A stretch of 64,000 bases of DNA, taken from CAYLPJ01 sp964385465 (lineage in GTDB: Bacteria; Planctomycetota; Phycisphaerae; SM23-33). Numbering within the stretch: the stretch's first letter is position 1; every line of letters begins with the position of its first letter. The stretch covers positions 9,086-73,085 of the forward strand of contig CAYLPJ010000032.1 of NCBI GenBank assembly GCA_964385465.1, written 5' to 3'. The position numbers were made by a program, and so were the translations under genes. Shown piece by piece: positions 53,647 through 62,630 of the stretch. Under the pieces are notes generated by a model. That model searched no databases and had not been told where the DNA came from. It saw only the letters and a list, made by a program, of their open reading frames with translations.

Positions 53647-55079
53647 CCGGTCACCTCCCGCAGCCCGGCGACCGGCCTGCGGAGCAGCCACCATGCCAGG
53701 GGCACGGGGTCGCCTCGCAGCACGGCCGAGCCGGTCAGCCCGATCCTGGCGGGCTGGCCGTCGGCCCAGGCGGCCTCGGCGCGGAAGCAAGGCGTCCCGC
53801 CGGCGCCGGGTCGGGACATCCGGGCAACATGGGTCAATTGCGCGGTCCGCCGGCGATCGGCCTCGGCGTGGAGGATCACGTCGACGGCGGCGTTGCGGGG
53901 CAAGTCGATGCGGTCCTCGAGGGGCAGGTCGATGCGGACGCGCGTCCGCTCGGGGCGGACGACAAGCATCACCTGCTCGCCGACGCGCACGGGCCGGCCC
54001 TGCCAGTGCTGTACGTCGTCGATCAGCACCGTGCCGGCCTCGGGGGCACGAAGGTCGGACTGCTCCAGCCGATACCGCGCCATCGCCAGGCGCGTGCGGT
54101 CGCGTTCGAGGACGTTGCGCAGCAGCGCCAGCGCGGCCCGCTCGTCGGGGTCGGCGAAGGCCCGCGCCTGGGCCCGCTGGAGGTCGGCCTCCGAGACGCG
54201 AAGCTGCCGCCGGGCCGCCTCCAGCTCGCGGACGGCCACCGACTTGTCCAACTCCGCCAGGACGTCGCCGGCCTCGACGTGCTGGCCCGGGCGGACGATC
54301 ACCCGGTCGATCACGCCGTCGATCCGCGTGGTCACCGTCGCCGGGTCGCGGGGGACCACCTCGCAGGGGGCGACGATGCGGACGGGCACGGGCAGGGCCA
54401 GTACGGCCAGCACGGCAACCGCCACGACGGCGCGGGCGGTCCAGCCCCTCGCCCACCGGCGGCGGGCGGGTCGCTTGGTCTGTCGCCACGCCCCGGCGAT
54501 CGCGCGGCGGAGGGCCTGCGTGGCGGCCAGCTCGCGCGGGCTCCACGCCGCCGGGCCCCACCGTTCCAGCCAGAGGGCGGCAACGGGCACGCCGTCGATG
54601 CAGATCGGCAGCCAGGCCACCGCCGTGGCGCCCTTCCCGCCGGCGCATTGCTCGAACGCGGTCGGGTCGTCGAAGGCGTCGCCGTCCAGCCGGACCGGCT
54701 CGGTCGCGCCCCGGACCTCGGGGCGCATGCGACGGACCGCCCGCCGCCAGCTCGTCACGGCCGAGCCGCGGCGGTCCGGACCGGCCGTGCCCGAAACCCC
54801 CAGCAACTCGCCGCCAGGCAGGTCGAACAGCACGGCCCGATCGTAGTGCAGATACCCGACGGTGCGGTTGAGAATGGTGAAGACCAGGTGCTTGAAGCCG
54901 CGCACGTCGGCCAGGTCCACCAGCAGGCGGTTGAGTGCGGCCAGGGACTGCACGACGCCGGTCATCGCCTCGGGGCCGGAGGTCACGTTGGGCCCGGGCT
55001 GCCCCGACAGGGCCTGCCTGTGCGTTCGGCCGGGGGCCGGCGCGGGCGCCGGCAGCTCTGCGAGGTCAGCGGCGGGCAT
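53640..55079 (-). CDS. GAF-domain HlyD-type membrane adaptor
   Basis: The 479-residue protein has a cytoplasmic GAF-like domain (about 45-205, with LHYDRAVLFDLPGGELLGVSG and ELAATQALRRAIAGAW). A single membrane helix (about 217-236) follows, then a periplasmic HlyD adaptor: ATVTTRIDGVIDRVIVRPGQ, a coiled-coil hairpin and DLRAPEAGTVLIDDV. A signal-sensing domain on a secretion adaptor is unusual and could let a ligand gate export. It overlaps the downstream M50-HlyD gene by seven bases and the upstream adaptor gene by fourteen. Confidence 0.8.
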   Translation of the reverse strand: MPAADLAELPAPAPAPGRTHRQALSGQPGPNVTSGPEAMTGVVQSLAALNRLLVDLADVRGFKHLVFTILNRTVGYLHYDRAVLFDLPGGELLGVSGTAGPDRRGSAVTSWRRAVRRMRPEVRGATEPVRLDGDAFDDPTAFEQCAGGKGATAVAWLPICIDGVPVAALWLERWGPAAWSPRELAATQALRRAIAGAWRQTKRPARRRWARGWTARAVVAVAVLAVLALPVPVRIVAPCEVVPRDPATVTTRIDGVIDRVIVRPGQHVEAGDVLAELDKSVAVRELEAARRQLRVSEADLQRAQARAFADPDERAALALLRNVLERDRTRLAMARYRLEQSDLRAPEAGTVLIDDVQHWQGRPVRVGEQVMLVVRPERTRVRIDLPLEDRIDLPRNAAVDVILHAEADRRRTAQLTHVARMSRPGAGGTPCFRAEAAWADGQPARIGLTGSAVLRGDPVPLAWWLLRRPVAGLREVTGW

Positions 55080-55956
55080 GGTCGGCCTCGCTTTTTCTGC
55101 CGGCAGAGCAGGGCCGGGCCGTCGCCAGCGACGACAGGTCCAGCCACCCGCTCATGCCGCTGCACAGCGAGCGGTCACGGTTGTCGACCTCGGCATGGAC
55201 CTCGAAGGTGCGGCTGGCCGGGTCGATCTGCGGGGCGATCCGCACGATCGTGCCGGTCACCGTCCGCCCGCCGGCCTCGAGGGCGAAGGGCAGCTCGCGT
55301 CCGCGAGCGACGGCCGGGGCGCACGATTCCGGCAGCAGCACGCGGGCGATGAGGGTGGAATCGTCGACGAGCTCGATGACGGCCCGGCCCTCGCGGGTGA
55401 GTTCATGGGCGGTGACATGGGTCCGTGCGACCCGCCCGGCGAAGGGGGCGAGGATGCGGCAGTTTTCCAGGTTCACCCGGGCGACGGCGACGGCGGCGCG
55501 GGCGACCATGGCGTCGCGGCGCGCGTTGGCCAGTTCCAGCGCGGAGGCGTCCTGGCGGCTGTGGAGGTCGCGGGCGGCTTCGAGGGCCAGGTCTGCCGCT
55601 TCGGCGACCGCCTCGGCCCGTTGCACGGCGGCGACGTAGGTACGGTCGTCCAGTTCGATGAGCACGTCGCCTTCCTCGAAGGCGTCCCCGAGTCGCAGCG
55701 GCGCGCGGAGGACCTTGGCGGAGACCTCCGCCGAGAGGGTGACTTCCTCGTTGGGCGTCAGCACCACACGGGCGACCCGGCGGTGGTCTTTGCCCATCGG
55801 CCCGGCGGACGCCCCGTTTGCCGACACCGCCACAGGCTCCACCGACGCCTCGCCCGCCCGCCTCACGCCGCACGGGCCGCCGCCCAGCACCCCGGCCGCC
55901 GCCGGGACCACCAAGGCTGACAGCAGACAGACAGTCCATCTTCGATGCGTGCGCAT
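55066..55956 (-). CDS. HlyD/RND-type periplasmic adaptor subunit
   Basis: ATG 55956 gives 296 residues with a signal-type N-terminus (VCLLSALVVPAAAGVL). The core has the split lipoyl domain (LSAEVSAKVLRAPLRLGDAF and CRILAPFAGRVARTHV), a short coiled-coil hairpin, and a beta-barrel ending ASRTFEVHAEVDN. This is the third adaptor of the locus and the only one without an added domain. It overlaps the GAF-HlyD gene by 14 bases. No pump gene is adjacent. Confidence 0.85.
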   Translation of the reverse strand: MRTHRRWTVCLLSALVVPAAAGVLGGGPCGVRRAGEASVEPVAVSANGASAGPMGKDHRRVARVVLTPNEEVTLSAEVSAKVLRAPLRLGDAFEEGDVLIELDDRTYVAAVQRAEAVAEAADLALEAARDLHSRQDASALELANARRDAMVARAAVAVARVNLENCRILAPFAGRVARTHVTAHELTREGRAVIELVDDSTLIARVLLPESCAPAVARGRELPFALEAGGRTVTGTIVRIAPQIDPASRTFEVHAEVDNRDRSLCSGMSGWLDLSSLATARPCSAGRKSEADHARR

Positions 55957-56048
55957 GATCTTCCTTCGGCGACGCAGCGCCCGGCCGCGAACGCCTCGAA
56001 TGGGCCCGACCCCGTTTGGAGAGCTATCGGAAGGATCGCACGCCCGCT

Positions 56049-56798
56049 TTACCGCCCGGCCGAACTCTTGCCGAGAACGTAGACGATGAAGTTCGGCACG
56101 CGGAGCTCGTCGTCCAGCTCGGGCCAGGCGGCGAGCTGCTCGGGCGCGACGGTGGGCTCGACGAGCCGCTCCACGGCGAAGCCGGCTTCGAGGAACCCGG
56201 CCACGTACGTCTCCAGCGAGCGATGGAAGTTGGTGATCTCCACGCCCATGATCGCCCAGTGACGCTCGCCCTCGTCGAAATAACGGTCGAGGATGACGTG
56301 GAGCTTCTCGCCGTCGGCGGTCCGCTGCCAGCCTCCCACCGCCGAGCGCATGGGGTGGAGGTTGGCGACCACGAACCGCCCGCCCGGGCCGAGCACGCGG
56401 GCGACCTCGCGGTTGTTGGCGCGGAAGTCCGGCAGGTCGCACTGGTTGAGGTAGGAGACAGCCAGGTCGAAGCTCCCGTCGGGCAGGAAGCCGAGGTCCT
56501 GCACATCGCCGACGCGGTACTCGTCGGCGCCGCGGCGGAGCTGCTCGGCGGCGCGGATCATCGACGGGCACAGGTCCAGCCCCAGCACGCGCCGAGCGCC
56601 ACGCCCGGCGAGGATGCGGCAGAACCGGCCCTCCCCGCAGCCGCAATCGAGCACCCGAAGCCCGCGGACCTCGCCGCAGGCCTCCAGCACGGCTCCGTCC
56701 AGCAGGCCCTCGCGGGTGGGGTTGCGACCGTCGCGGGCCTCGCGTATCCAAGCCGGCGCCAGCTCGGCCCACTCACGCTTGAGTTCCTCGGCGTCCAT
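56049..56798 (-). CDS. SAM-dependent methyltransferase
   Basis: The 249-residue class I methyltransferase has motif I VLDCGCGEGRFCRILAG (about residues 49-65), the acidic LGLDLCPSMI of motif II, and FDLAVSYLNQCDLPD as the motif IV region. It belongs to the UbiE/methyltransferase-11 type. The substrate is unknown. It is 92 bases upstream of the adaptor gene, so it could act on the exported product, but it may equally be unrelated. Confidence 0.85.
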   Translation of the reverse strand: MDAEELKREWAELAPAWIREARDGRNPTREGLLDGAVLEACGEVRGLRVLDCGCGEGRFCRILAGRGARRVLGLDLCPSMIRAAEQLRRGADEYRVGDVQDLGFLPDGSFDLAVSYLNQCDLPDFRANNREVARVLGPGGRFVVANLHPMRSAVGGWQRTADGEKLHVILDRYFDEGERHWAIMGVEITNFHRSLETYVAGFLEAGFAVERLVEPTVAPEQLAAWPELDDELRVPNFIVYVLGKSSAGR

Positions 56799-56847
56799 AA
56801 GGACCCCTCAACAGTTGCGGCACGGGATCGCCCGCGCGACCGCCCCC

Positions 56848-57738
56848 TCAGACGCCCTTGCCGTCCCGGCCGGGGCGGCCGATGTTCAGGCGGTCGCGAA
56901 GCTCGGCGTCGTCGATGCGGCGGTTGAAGAACGCGGCGGCGGCGTCGAGGTAGCTCACCGACAGCACCAGGGCGGTAGCGTAATGGCTCCGTGGCTCGGC
57001 GGCGACGGCGGCGCGGACCTCCCCCGGTGGAACGTGCCGGCCCCGCTGGAGCGCCCGGGCCGCGGCGATGGCCGGGTCCTCGCGGTCGTAGAAGTTCGCC
57101 TCGTCCACGAAGCGCCGCACGGCGTCGGGGTCGGGGTTCAGCAACGCCTCGGCGTAGCGGCCGAGCGCGACCTTGTAGACTTGGCGCGTGTCCAGCACGC
57201 GGTCCAGCCAGGCGTCCGGGTCGTCGAGGTCGGGGATGAACGTGTGCAGGGCGATCAGCGTCCGCTGGAGCAGCGTGCGGATCAGTTCCTCCAGGGCGGC
57301 CAGCGCGTCGGGGCCCGGCTCGGCGGAGAGGGCGAACGTCTGCGGGCTGTAGGGCTTCTCGGCCCCGCCGGCGTAGACCTCGCGGAAGAGGAACACGTCG
57401 TGGGCGATGCTGCAATCGGTCGGCTTCTGCGGGCAGTCGGCGTCGATGGCGCGGAAGATCGGCTTCATCTCCCGGTCGGCGGCGCGGTGGCAGAGCCAGC
57501 CCATCACGAACGCCAGCTTGGCCGGCAGTCGCCCGTCGGCGTCGCCGGGCCAGGCGTCCCGGTAGCTCGCAAGCAGCCCGGGATTGCAGCGGTCGCCCTG
57601 CCGCGTGATGCTGCCGAGACGGGCGACGTCCCAGTGCCCCTCGGCCGCGGCGACAAACGCCTCGCAAGCCTCCCCGCCCGCGAGATAGAGCCGCAGCGCA
57701 TCGTCGCAGATCGCGGTATGCGTGATGTTCTCGGACAT
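56848..57738 (-). CDS. Hypothetical helical protein with possible metal-site residues
   Basis: The 296-residue protein starts at ATG 57738 with a strong AGGAGG site. It is predicted all-helical. Segments such as KLAFVMGWLCHRAADREMKP and DCSIAHDVFLFRE recall zinc-dependent phospholipase C/S1-P1 nuclease-like helical proteins, which use spaced His and Asp residues. Similarity is slight, and I do not assign a function. It is the first gene of the minus-strand run leading into the export locus and is divergent from ispD, sharing a 97-base promoter region. Confidence 0.65.
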   Translation of the reverse strand: MSENITHTAICDDALRLYLAGGEACEAFVAAAEGHWDVARLGSITRQGDRCNPGLLASYRDAWPGDADGRLPAKLAFVMGWLCHRAADREMKPIFRAIDADCPQKPTDCSIAHDVFLFREVYAGGAEKPYSPQTFALSAEPGPDALAALEELIRTLLQRTLIALHTFIPDLDDPDAWLDRVLDTRQVYKVALGRYAEALLNPDPDAVRRFVDEANFYDREDPAIAAARALQRGRHVPPGEVRAAVAAEPRSHYATALVLSVSYLDAAAAFFNRRIDDAELRDRLNIGRPGRDGKGV

Positions 57739-57835
57739 GTCTCCTCCTGGAGTTTCCCGGTTCGCGTGCGGTATCGGAAGATGGTAGCGGCAACACTGCG
57801 GTACGGTTACCTTTTTCCCGGAAGCGAGGTGACAG

Positions 57836-58567
57836 ATGGCGAAGGTTGCGGTAATCGTCCCGGCCGCGGGGGCCGGGCGGCGGTTCGGCGGGACGCGGAA
57901 CAAGATCTTCGAGCGGCTTGGCGGGGGGCAGGCGGTGTTCCTTCGAACGCTGGAGGCCTTCGCCAATCGCCCGGACGTCTGCTCGACGACGCTGGTGGTC
58001 AGCGAGGCGGACCTCCAGGAGGTCAAGGACCGCTACGGCGCGAACCTGGGGTTCATGGGCGTCGGCGTGGTCGCCGGCGGCGCGACGCGAACGGACTCGG
58101 TGCGAGCCGGGCTGGCGACGGTGCCCGAGGAGGCCGACCTGGTCTGCGTCCACGACGCCGTCCGCCCCTGCGTAGCGCAGCCCTGGATCGACGCGGTCTT
58201 CGCGGCGGCCGGCGACTGCGGGGCCGCCATCCTCGCCTGCCCGCTGCATGGCACGCTGAAGCGAGTCGGCGAAGGCGGCGCCATCGAGGCTACCGTCGAC
58301 CGCGACCGCCTCTGGGAGGCCCAGACGCCGCAGGTCTTCGCACGCGAGGTGCTGCGGGCCGCCTACGCCGCCGCCGACGGCTCGGCCACCGACGACGCCG
58401 GGCTCGTCGAGGCCATCGGCCAGGGCGTCCGCGTCGTCCCCGGCGACCCGCGGAACGTGAAGATCACCACGCCCGCGGACCTGGCCTTCGCCGCCGCCGT
58501 GATCGGCACCCTGCCCAAGCCGACCGAGACGCGCAGCATCCATCCCTTCGAAGAACCCCGCTGGTGA
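57836..58567 (+). CDS. ispD: 2-C-methyl-D-erythritol 4-phosphate cytidylyltransferase
   Basis: IspD transfers CMP to methylerythritol phosphate in the non-mevalonate isoprenoid pathway. The 243-residue product has the nucleotide-binding loop PAAGAGRRFGGTRNKIF, the GGATRTDSVRAGL motif, VHDAVRPCV and TPQVF. Length is normal. IspF is not adjacent. It starts at ATG 57836 with a GAGG-type ribosome site eight bases upstream and is divergent from the hypothetical gene before it. Confidence 0.93.
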   Translation: MAKVAVIVPAAGAGRRFGGTRNKIFERLGGGQAVFLRTLEAFANRPDVCSTTLVVSEADLQEVKDRYGANLGFMGVGVVAGGATRTDSVRAGLATVPEEADLVCVHDAVRPCVAQPWIDAVFAAAGDCGAAILACPLHGTLKRVGEGGAIEATVDRDRLWEAQTPQVFAREVLRAAYAAADGSATDDAGLVEAIGQGVRVVPGDPRNVKITTPADLAFAAAVIGTLPKPTETRSIHPFEEPRW

Positions 58568-58686
58568 CACGGCGGGGGCTTCGCCCGCGGCCCGGCGGGG
58601 GGCCATCCAGGCAGGCCGCCGCCACCGACCCGGCAGTACAGCGGGACCGGGCCCTCCGCCAGGAGGGCTCGGCCGGGCCCGGCGCA

Positions 58687-58715
58687 TTGACCCGTCGGGC
58701 GTTGTCGGATAGGCT
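58687..58715 (+). promoter_or_regulatory. Possible promoter of the PpiC-type lipoprotein gene
   Basis: TTGACC (58687-58692) matches five of six -35 bases. After 17 bases comes TAGGCT (58710-58715), a weak -10. The start at 58763 is 48 bases downstream. The spacing is right, but the -10 lowers confidence. Confidence 0.4.
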
Positions 58716-58762
58716 CGGCAGGTGCGGGAGAAATGTCACGAGCCCGCGTAAGGAAGCAACGC

Positions 58763-59929
58763 ATGCGCCGGATATCCTGCATCACCTGCCTGGTGGCCGC
58801 GATGGCGGCCGGCTGCGATGAGCCGCCCCGCTGGGCGACCTGGACGTGGGGGGAAGAACCCGACCCCACGCCGGTGTCCACGCCGGCGGACGGCGAGTCG
58901 CCAGCGACGGACGCCAACGCCCCGCCCTTGCCGGAACCCGCCGCCTCGGCGACGGACGAGGGCGAGACCGTCCCCGCCATCGAGCCGCCGCCGTCGGTCG
59001 CCGACGCCCCCCCGGAACCGGCGGCCGTGGCGCCCGTGCCGGAGCCGGTCCCGGCCCCCTCGCCGCCGCCGGCTCGCGGCAAGGTGGACGGGCCGGTCAT
59101 GGCGTACGTCAACGGCCAGCCGATCGCGATGGCTACGCTGCGCGAGCTGCTGCTTACCGGCTACGGTCCGGGCGTCGCCCAGCAGCTCATCGCCAACGAG
59201 GTGGTCGCCCAGGAGGCCCGCCGCGCGGGCGTGACGATCACGGAGGAGGACCTGGCCGCCCAGCACGCTCGCACGCTGGCGGAGATGTTCCCGAACGTGC
59301 CCGCCGGCGCACAGCGCGAGCGGCTGCTCGATCAGCTCCTGGCCCGCAACCGCGTCGCACGGGAGCAGTGGCGGCTGACGATGCGGCGCAACGCCCTGCT
59401 TCGCAGGCTGGCGGCCGAGCGGGTGCAGGTCGCCGAGGAGGACTTGCGGGCGGCGTACCAGCGTCGCGTGCAGCGGAAGGTCGAGGTCCAGCACATTCAG
59501 ACGGCCACGCTCGCCGACGCCCAGAAGGTTCTCCGCGAGCTGGCGGCGGGGGCGGATTTCACGGCGATGGTGACCAAGTACTCGATCGGCCCGTCGGCGT
59601 CCAACGGCGGCCTGCTGGCGCCGTTCGGCGCCAAGGACAGCGGCACGCCGCCGGCGTTGCGGGAGGCGGCGCTGGCGATGACGCGTGTCGGGGAGGTCTC
59701 CGACCCGATCCAGGTGGGGACGGCCTTTCACATTCTCAAGCTGGTGCGAACGATCGAGCCGGAGGGCGTGACGTTCGAGGCCGTCAAGGACGCGCTGGCA
59801 TCGGAGGTCCGCGAGGAGAAGCTTCGTGCCCTCCAGCAGGACATGCTCCAGATCCTGATCCGCGGAGCGAAGGTCCAGTACGTCAACCCGGTGCTTCGCG
59901 AGCGTGCAGAGGAAGGGACCTTGCCGTGA
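58763..59929 (+). CDS. PpiC/SurA-type peptidyl-prolyl isomerase lipoprotein
   Basis: ATG 58763 has AAGGA nine bases upstream and yields 388 residues with a lipobox (CLVAAMAAGC); an upstream ATG at 58733 is less likely. A long Pro/Ala-rich linker (about 30-105) follows. A SurA-like N region and then a parvulin domain (about 235-350) are recognised by VQHIQTATLADAQKVLREL, FTAMVTKYSIGPSASNGGLL and DPIQVGTAFHILKL. It probably helps outer-membrane or exported proteins fold. The stop overlaps the next gene's GTG start. Confidence 0.85.
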   Translation: MRRISCITCLVAAMAAGCDEPPRWATWTWGEEPDPTPVSTPADGESPATDANAPPLPEPAASATDEGETVPAIEPPPSVADAPPEPAAVAPVPEPVPAPSPPPARGKVDGPVMAYVNGQPIAMATLRELLLTGYGPGVAQQLIANEVVAQEARRAGVTITEEDLAAQHARTLAEMFPNVPAGAQRERLLDQLLARNRVAREQWRLTMRRNALLRRLAAERVQVAEEDLRAAYQRRVQRKVEVQHIQTATLADAQKVLRELAAGADFTAMVTKYSIGPSASNGGLLAPFGAKDSGTPPALREAALAMTRVGEVSDPIQVGTAFHILKLVRTIEPEGVTFEAVKDALASEVREEKLRALQQDMLQILIRGAKVQYVNPVLRERAEEGTLP

Positions 59930-61170
59930 CGGACAACTGGACCATCGACGTCTCGCCGCGGATCCGCCGGCTGCCGCCGTACCTGTTCGGCAAGATCAAC
60001 GCGATGCTGCTGGAGAAGCGCCGGGCGGGGGTGGACGTGATCGACCTGGGGATGGGCAACCCGTCGGACCCCCCGCCGGAGCAGGTGGTCGCCAAGCTCT
60101 GCGAGACCGTCCGCGACGGGCGGGCGCACCGCTACAGCAAGTCGATCGGCATCTACCACCTGCGGCGGGAGATCGCGCTTCAGTACGAGAGGCTCTACGG
60201 GGTGGCCCTCGACCCCGACCGCGAGGTCATCGCCACCATCGGCTCGAAGGAGGGCTTCTCCCACCTGTGCCTGGCGCTGATGGGGCCGGGGGACACGGCC
60301 ATCGTGGGCGACCCGTACTTTCCCATCCACGTGTACGGCGTGGCGCTGGCCGGCGGGAACGTCATCAACGTGCCGCTGGGCAACGACGAGGCGTTCCTCG
60401 AGCGGGTGACCTACGTCACCGAGCACCTCTATCCCAAGCCCAAGTGCCTGATCCTGAACTACCCGCACAACCCCACGGCCATGACCGTCGACAACGCCGA
60501 CCTCTTCCAGAAGGTGGTGGCTCTGGCCAAGCGGGAGGGGATCATGGTGATCCACGATTTCGCCTACGGGCGGACGTGCTTCGACGGCTACAGGGCGCCG
60601 AGCTTCCTCCAGGCCGAGGGGGCCAAGGACGTCGGCGTGGAGTTCTCGACGATGTCCAAGCCGTACTCGATGGCGGGCTGGCGGATCGGCTTCTGCGTGG
60701 GCAATGCCGAGATGCTGCGTGCGCTGAGCACGATCAAGGGCTACTACGATTACGGCATCTTCACGCCGATCCAGGTCGCCAGCATCATCGCCCTGCGGAC
60801 CGGGGAGGACGACGTCGCCGCCCAGGCCGAGAAGTACCAGAAGCGGCGCGACGTCGTCGTCGAGGGCTGCCGGCGCATCGGCTGGGACGTCGAGCCCCCG
60901 CGTGCGAGCATGTTCGTCTGGGCCCGCGTGCCCGACGAACACCTCGCCGGGCAGGGCACCATCGAGTTCTCCCTCCGCCTGCTCGACGCCGCCGAGGTCG
61001 TCGTCTCGCCCGGGCGGGCGTTCGGCGAGAACGGCGAGGGCTACGTCCGCATCGCCCTCGTCGAGAACCACCAGCGGCTCCGCCAGGCCTTCCGCCAGAT
61101 GGACCGGGCGCTGAACAAGGGCATCACCGCGCCGTCGGCCACCAAGCTCCGCCGCAAGAGCGGCGGCTGA
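59926..61170 (+). CDS. alaC: AlaC-type PLP aminotransferase
   Basis: The 414-residue protein starts at GTG 59926, overlapping the previous stop as GTGA, with AGGAAGG upstream. It resembles E. coli AlaC closely in motif order: RIRRLPPYLFGKINAM, DLGMGNPSDPPPE, IGSKEGFSHLCLAL, LNYPHNPTAMTV and the PLP lysine in FSTMSKPYSMAGWRIGFCVG. AlaC makes alanine from pyruvate and glutamate. Paralogues act as LL-diaminopimelate aminotransferases, which is the main alternative here, because some PVC bacteria use the DapL route. Confidence 0.8.
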   Translation: MTDNWTIDVSPRIRRLPPYLFGKINAMLLEKRRAGVDVIDLGMGNPSDPPPEQVVAKLCETVRDGRAHRYSKSIGIYHLRREIALQYERLYGVALDPDREVIATIGSKEGFSHLCLALMGPGDTAIVGDPYFPIHVYGVALAGGNVINVPLGNDEAFLERVTYVTEHLYPKPKCLILNYPHNPTAMTVDNADLFQKVVALAKREGIMVIHDFAYGRTCFDGYRAPSFLQAEGAKDVGVEFSTMSKPYSMAGWRIGFCVGNAEMLRALSTIKGYYDYGIFTPIQVASIIALRTGEDDVAAQAEKYQKRRDVVVEGCRRIGWDVEPPRASMFVWARVPDEHLAGQGTIEFSLRLLDAAEVVVSPGRAFGENGEGYVRIALVENHQRLRQAFRQMDRALNKGITAPSATKLRRKSGG

Positions 61171-61241
61171 CCCCCGGCGTCCCCCGCCGAATAACCAATA
61201 CGTTGTAACGAATGGCGGCGCCGAGCCGTTACCATGTCCCC

Positions 61242-62630
61242 ATGCCCTTCCAGCGCTACGGGACGTTCGCCGGCGGGATCGACCTGCCGGACATGAAGCG
61301 GGAGACCCTCGCGGCCAAGATCGAGGGCAACCCCCTGCCGCGCCGGCTCCTCGTGCCCCTGGCACCGGCCGATGCGCCGCCGGCGACGGCGGTGGTGGAC
61401 GCCGGGGACCGCGTCTCCGCCGGGCAGCGCATCGGGGCCGGCGGCGACGGCGGAGTGGACGTCTTCGCCCCGCTGGCCGGAACGGTCGCGGGCCGGGCAA
61501 CCGCCCGCCTGGCCGGCTGGGGCGGGTTCGTCGAGGTCCCCGCCGTGGAACTGACGGACCTCGCCGACGAGGCCGGCGCGTTCGCCGGCGGCGGCGACGG
61601 CTGCTCGCCCGCCGGCGCGGACGGGCGGGGCGGAGACGGCGCCGACCCCGACCAGCCGTTCCACTGGCGGGCGGCATCCAACGCCGCCCTCGCCGACCGG
61701 CTCGCAGCCGGGATGCTCGTCACCGCCCGCCGCCCCATGCCCCTGGCCGCGTGGGTCGAGCGGGCACGCCGGCTCGAATGCCGCACGCTGCTTTGCAACG
61801 TCATGGAGCACGAGCCGTACGTCACCAGCGACCACCGCCTGCTCGCCGAGCGCGGCGCGGAAGTCATCGAGGCCCTCGCCGCCCTCCGCCGCCTGGTGGG
61901 GGCCCGGACCGCACAGCTCGTCGCCGACCGGCGGCGCGTGCTCCACTACGAGGACTCCTTCGACGCCGCCGGGCGGTTCGACGTCCACCTCGTCGCCCTG
62001 CCCCACAAGTACCCCATGGGCACCGACGCCATCCTCACCAAGGTCCTCGCCCGACGGGAGCCTCCCCCGGGGCGGAACGTGATGGCCGTCGGGGTCGCCG
62101 TGACCGACGCCGCCACCTGCGCCGCGCTGTACGACTGGCTCGTCCGCGGCCGCAGGCCCGTCGGACGCGTGGTCACCGTCGCCGGGCCCCGGGCCGAGCG
62201 GCCGCGAAACGTCCGCGCCCCCTGCGGCACGCCGTGCGATGAGCTCCTGCCGGGCGGGAAGGTCTTCGCGGTCCACGGCGGGCCGATGACCGGGCTGCCC
62301 TGCTGCGACGGCGCGGTGGTCGGCCCGGCGACGCCGGCCGTGCTGGCGCTGGACCCGCCGCACCCGCCGATCCCCTCGCCCTGCCTGCGGTGCGGCTGGT
62401 GCACGGACCACTGCCCGGCGCGGCTGAACGTCGCCGACCTGAACGACGCCTTCGAGCTCTCGCTGGTCGCCCGGGCCGAGCAGTCCGGGGCGATGGCGTG
62501 CGTCGAGTGCGGCACGTGCAGCTATGTCTGCCCGGCCCGCCTGCCGCTGGCCCAGCGGGTCAAGCAGCTCAAGCACCGGATCGTCGCGCTGCGTCGCGCC
62601 GCCGCCGCGGGCCGGGGAGGAGACTCGTGA
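61242..62630 (+). CDS. rnfC: Ion-translocating oxidoreductase subunit RnfC
   Basis: RnfC is the NADH- and flavin-binding subunit of the Rnf complex, which couples electron flow between ferredoxin and NAD+ to Na+ or H+ transport. The 462-residue product has the N-terminal RnfC barrel-hybrid domain (FAGGIDLPDMKRET), a flavin and NADH region with HKYPMGTD, and two 4Fe-4S motifs, CLRCGWCTDHCP and CVECGTCSYVCP. The long Ala-rich C-terminal extension of proteobacterial RnfC is absent. ATG 61242 is chosen over 61212 because homologues begin near FQRYGTFAGG. Confidence 0.9.
   Translation: MPFQRYGTFAGGIDLPDMKRETLAAKIEGNPLPRRLLVPLAPADAPPATAVVDAGDRVSAGQRIGAGGDGGVDVFAPLAGTVAGRATARLAGWGGFVEVPAVELTDLADEAGAFAGGGDGCSPAGADGRGGDGADPDQPFHWRAASNAALADRLAAGMLVTARRPMPLAAWVERARRLECRTLLCNVMEHEPYVTSDHRLLAERGAEVIEALAALRRLVGARTAQLVADRRRVLHYEDSFDAAGRFDVHLVALPHKYPMGTDAILTKVLARREPPPGRNVMAVGVAVTDAATCAALYDWLVRGRRPVGRVVTVAGPRAERPRNVRAPCGTPCDELLPGGKVFAVHGGPMTGLPCCDGAVVGPATPAVLALDPPHPPIPSPCLRCGWCTDHCPARLNVADLNDAFELSLVARAEQSGAMACVECGTCSYVCPARLPLAQRVKQLKHRIVALRRAAAAGRGGDS

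Noticed and set aside
45023..55956. Canonical type I secretion system
   Set aside because: TolC and HlyD proteins are present but no ABC transporter gene is found within the locus.
58651..58668. Hairpin GCCCTCC-GCCA-GGAGGGC after ispD as a terminator
   Set aside because: The seven-base stem is good but no T-run follows on either strand; it may be chance in GC-rich DNA.
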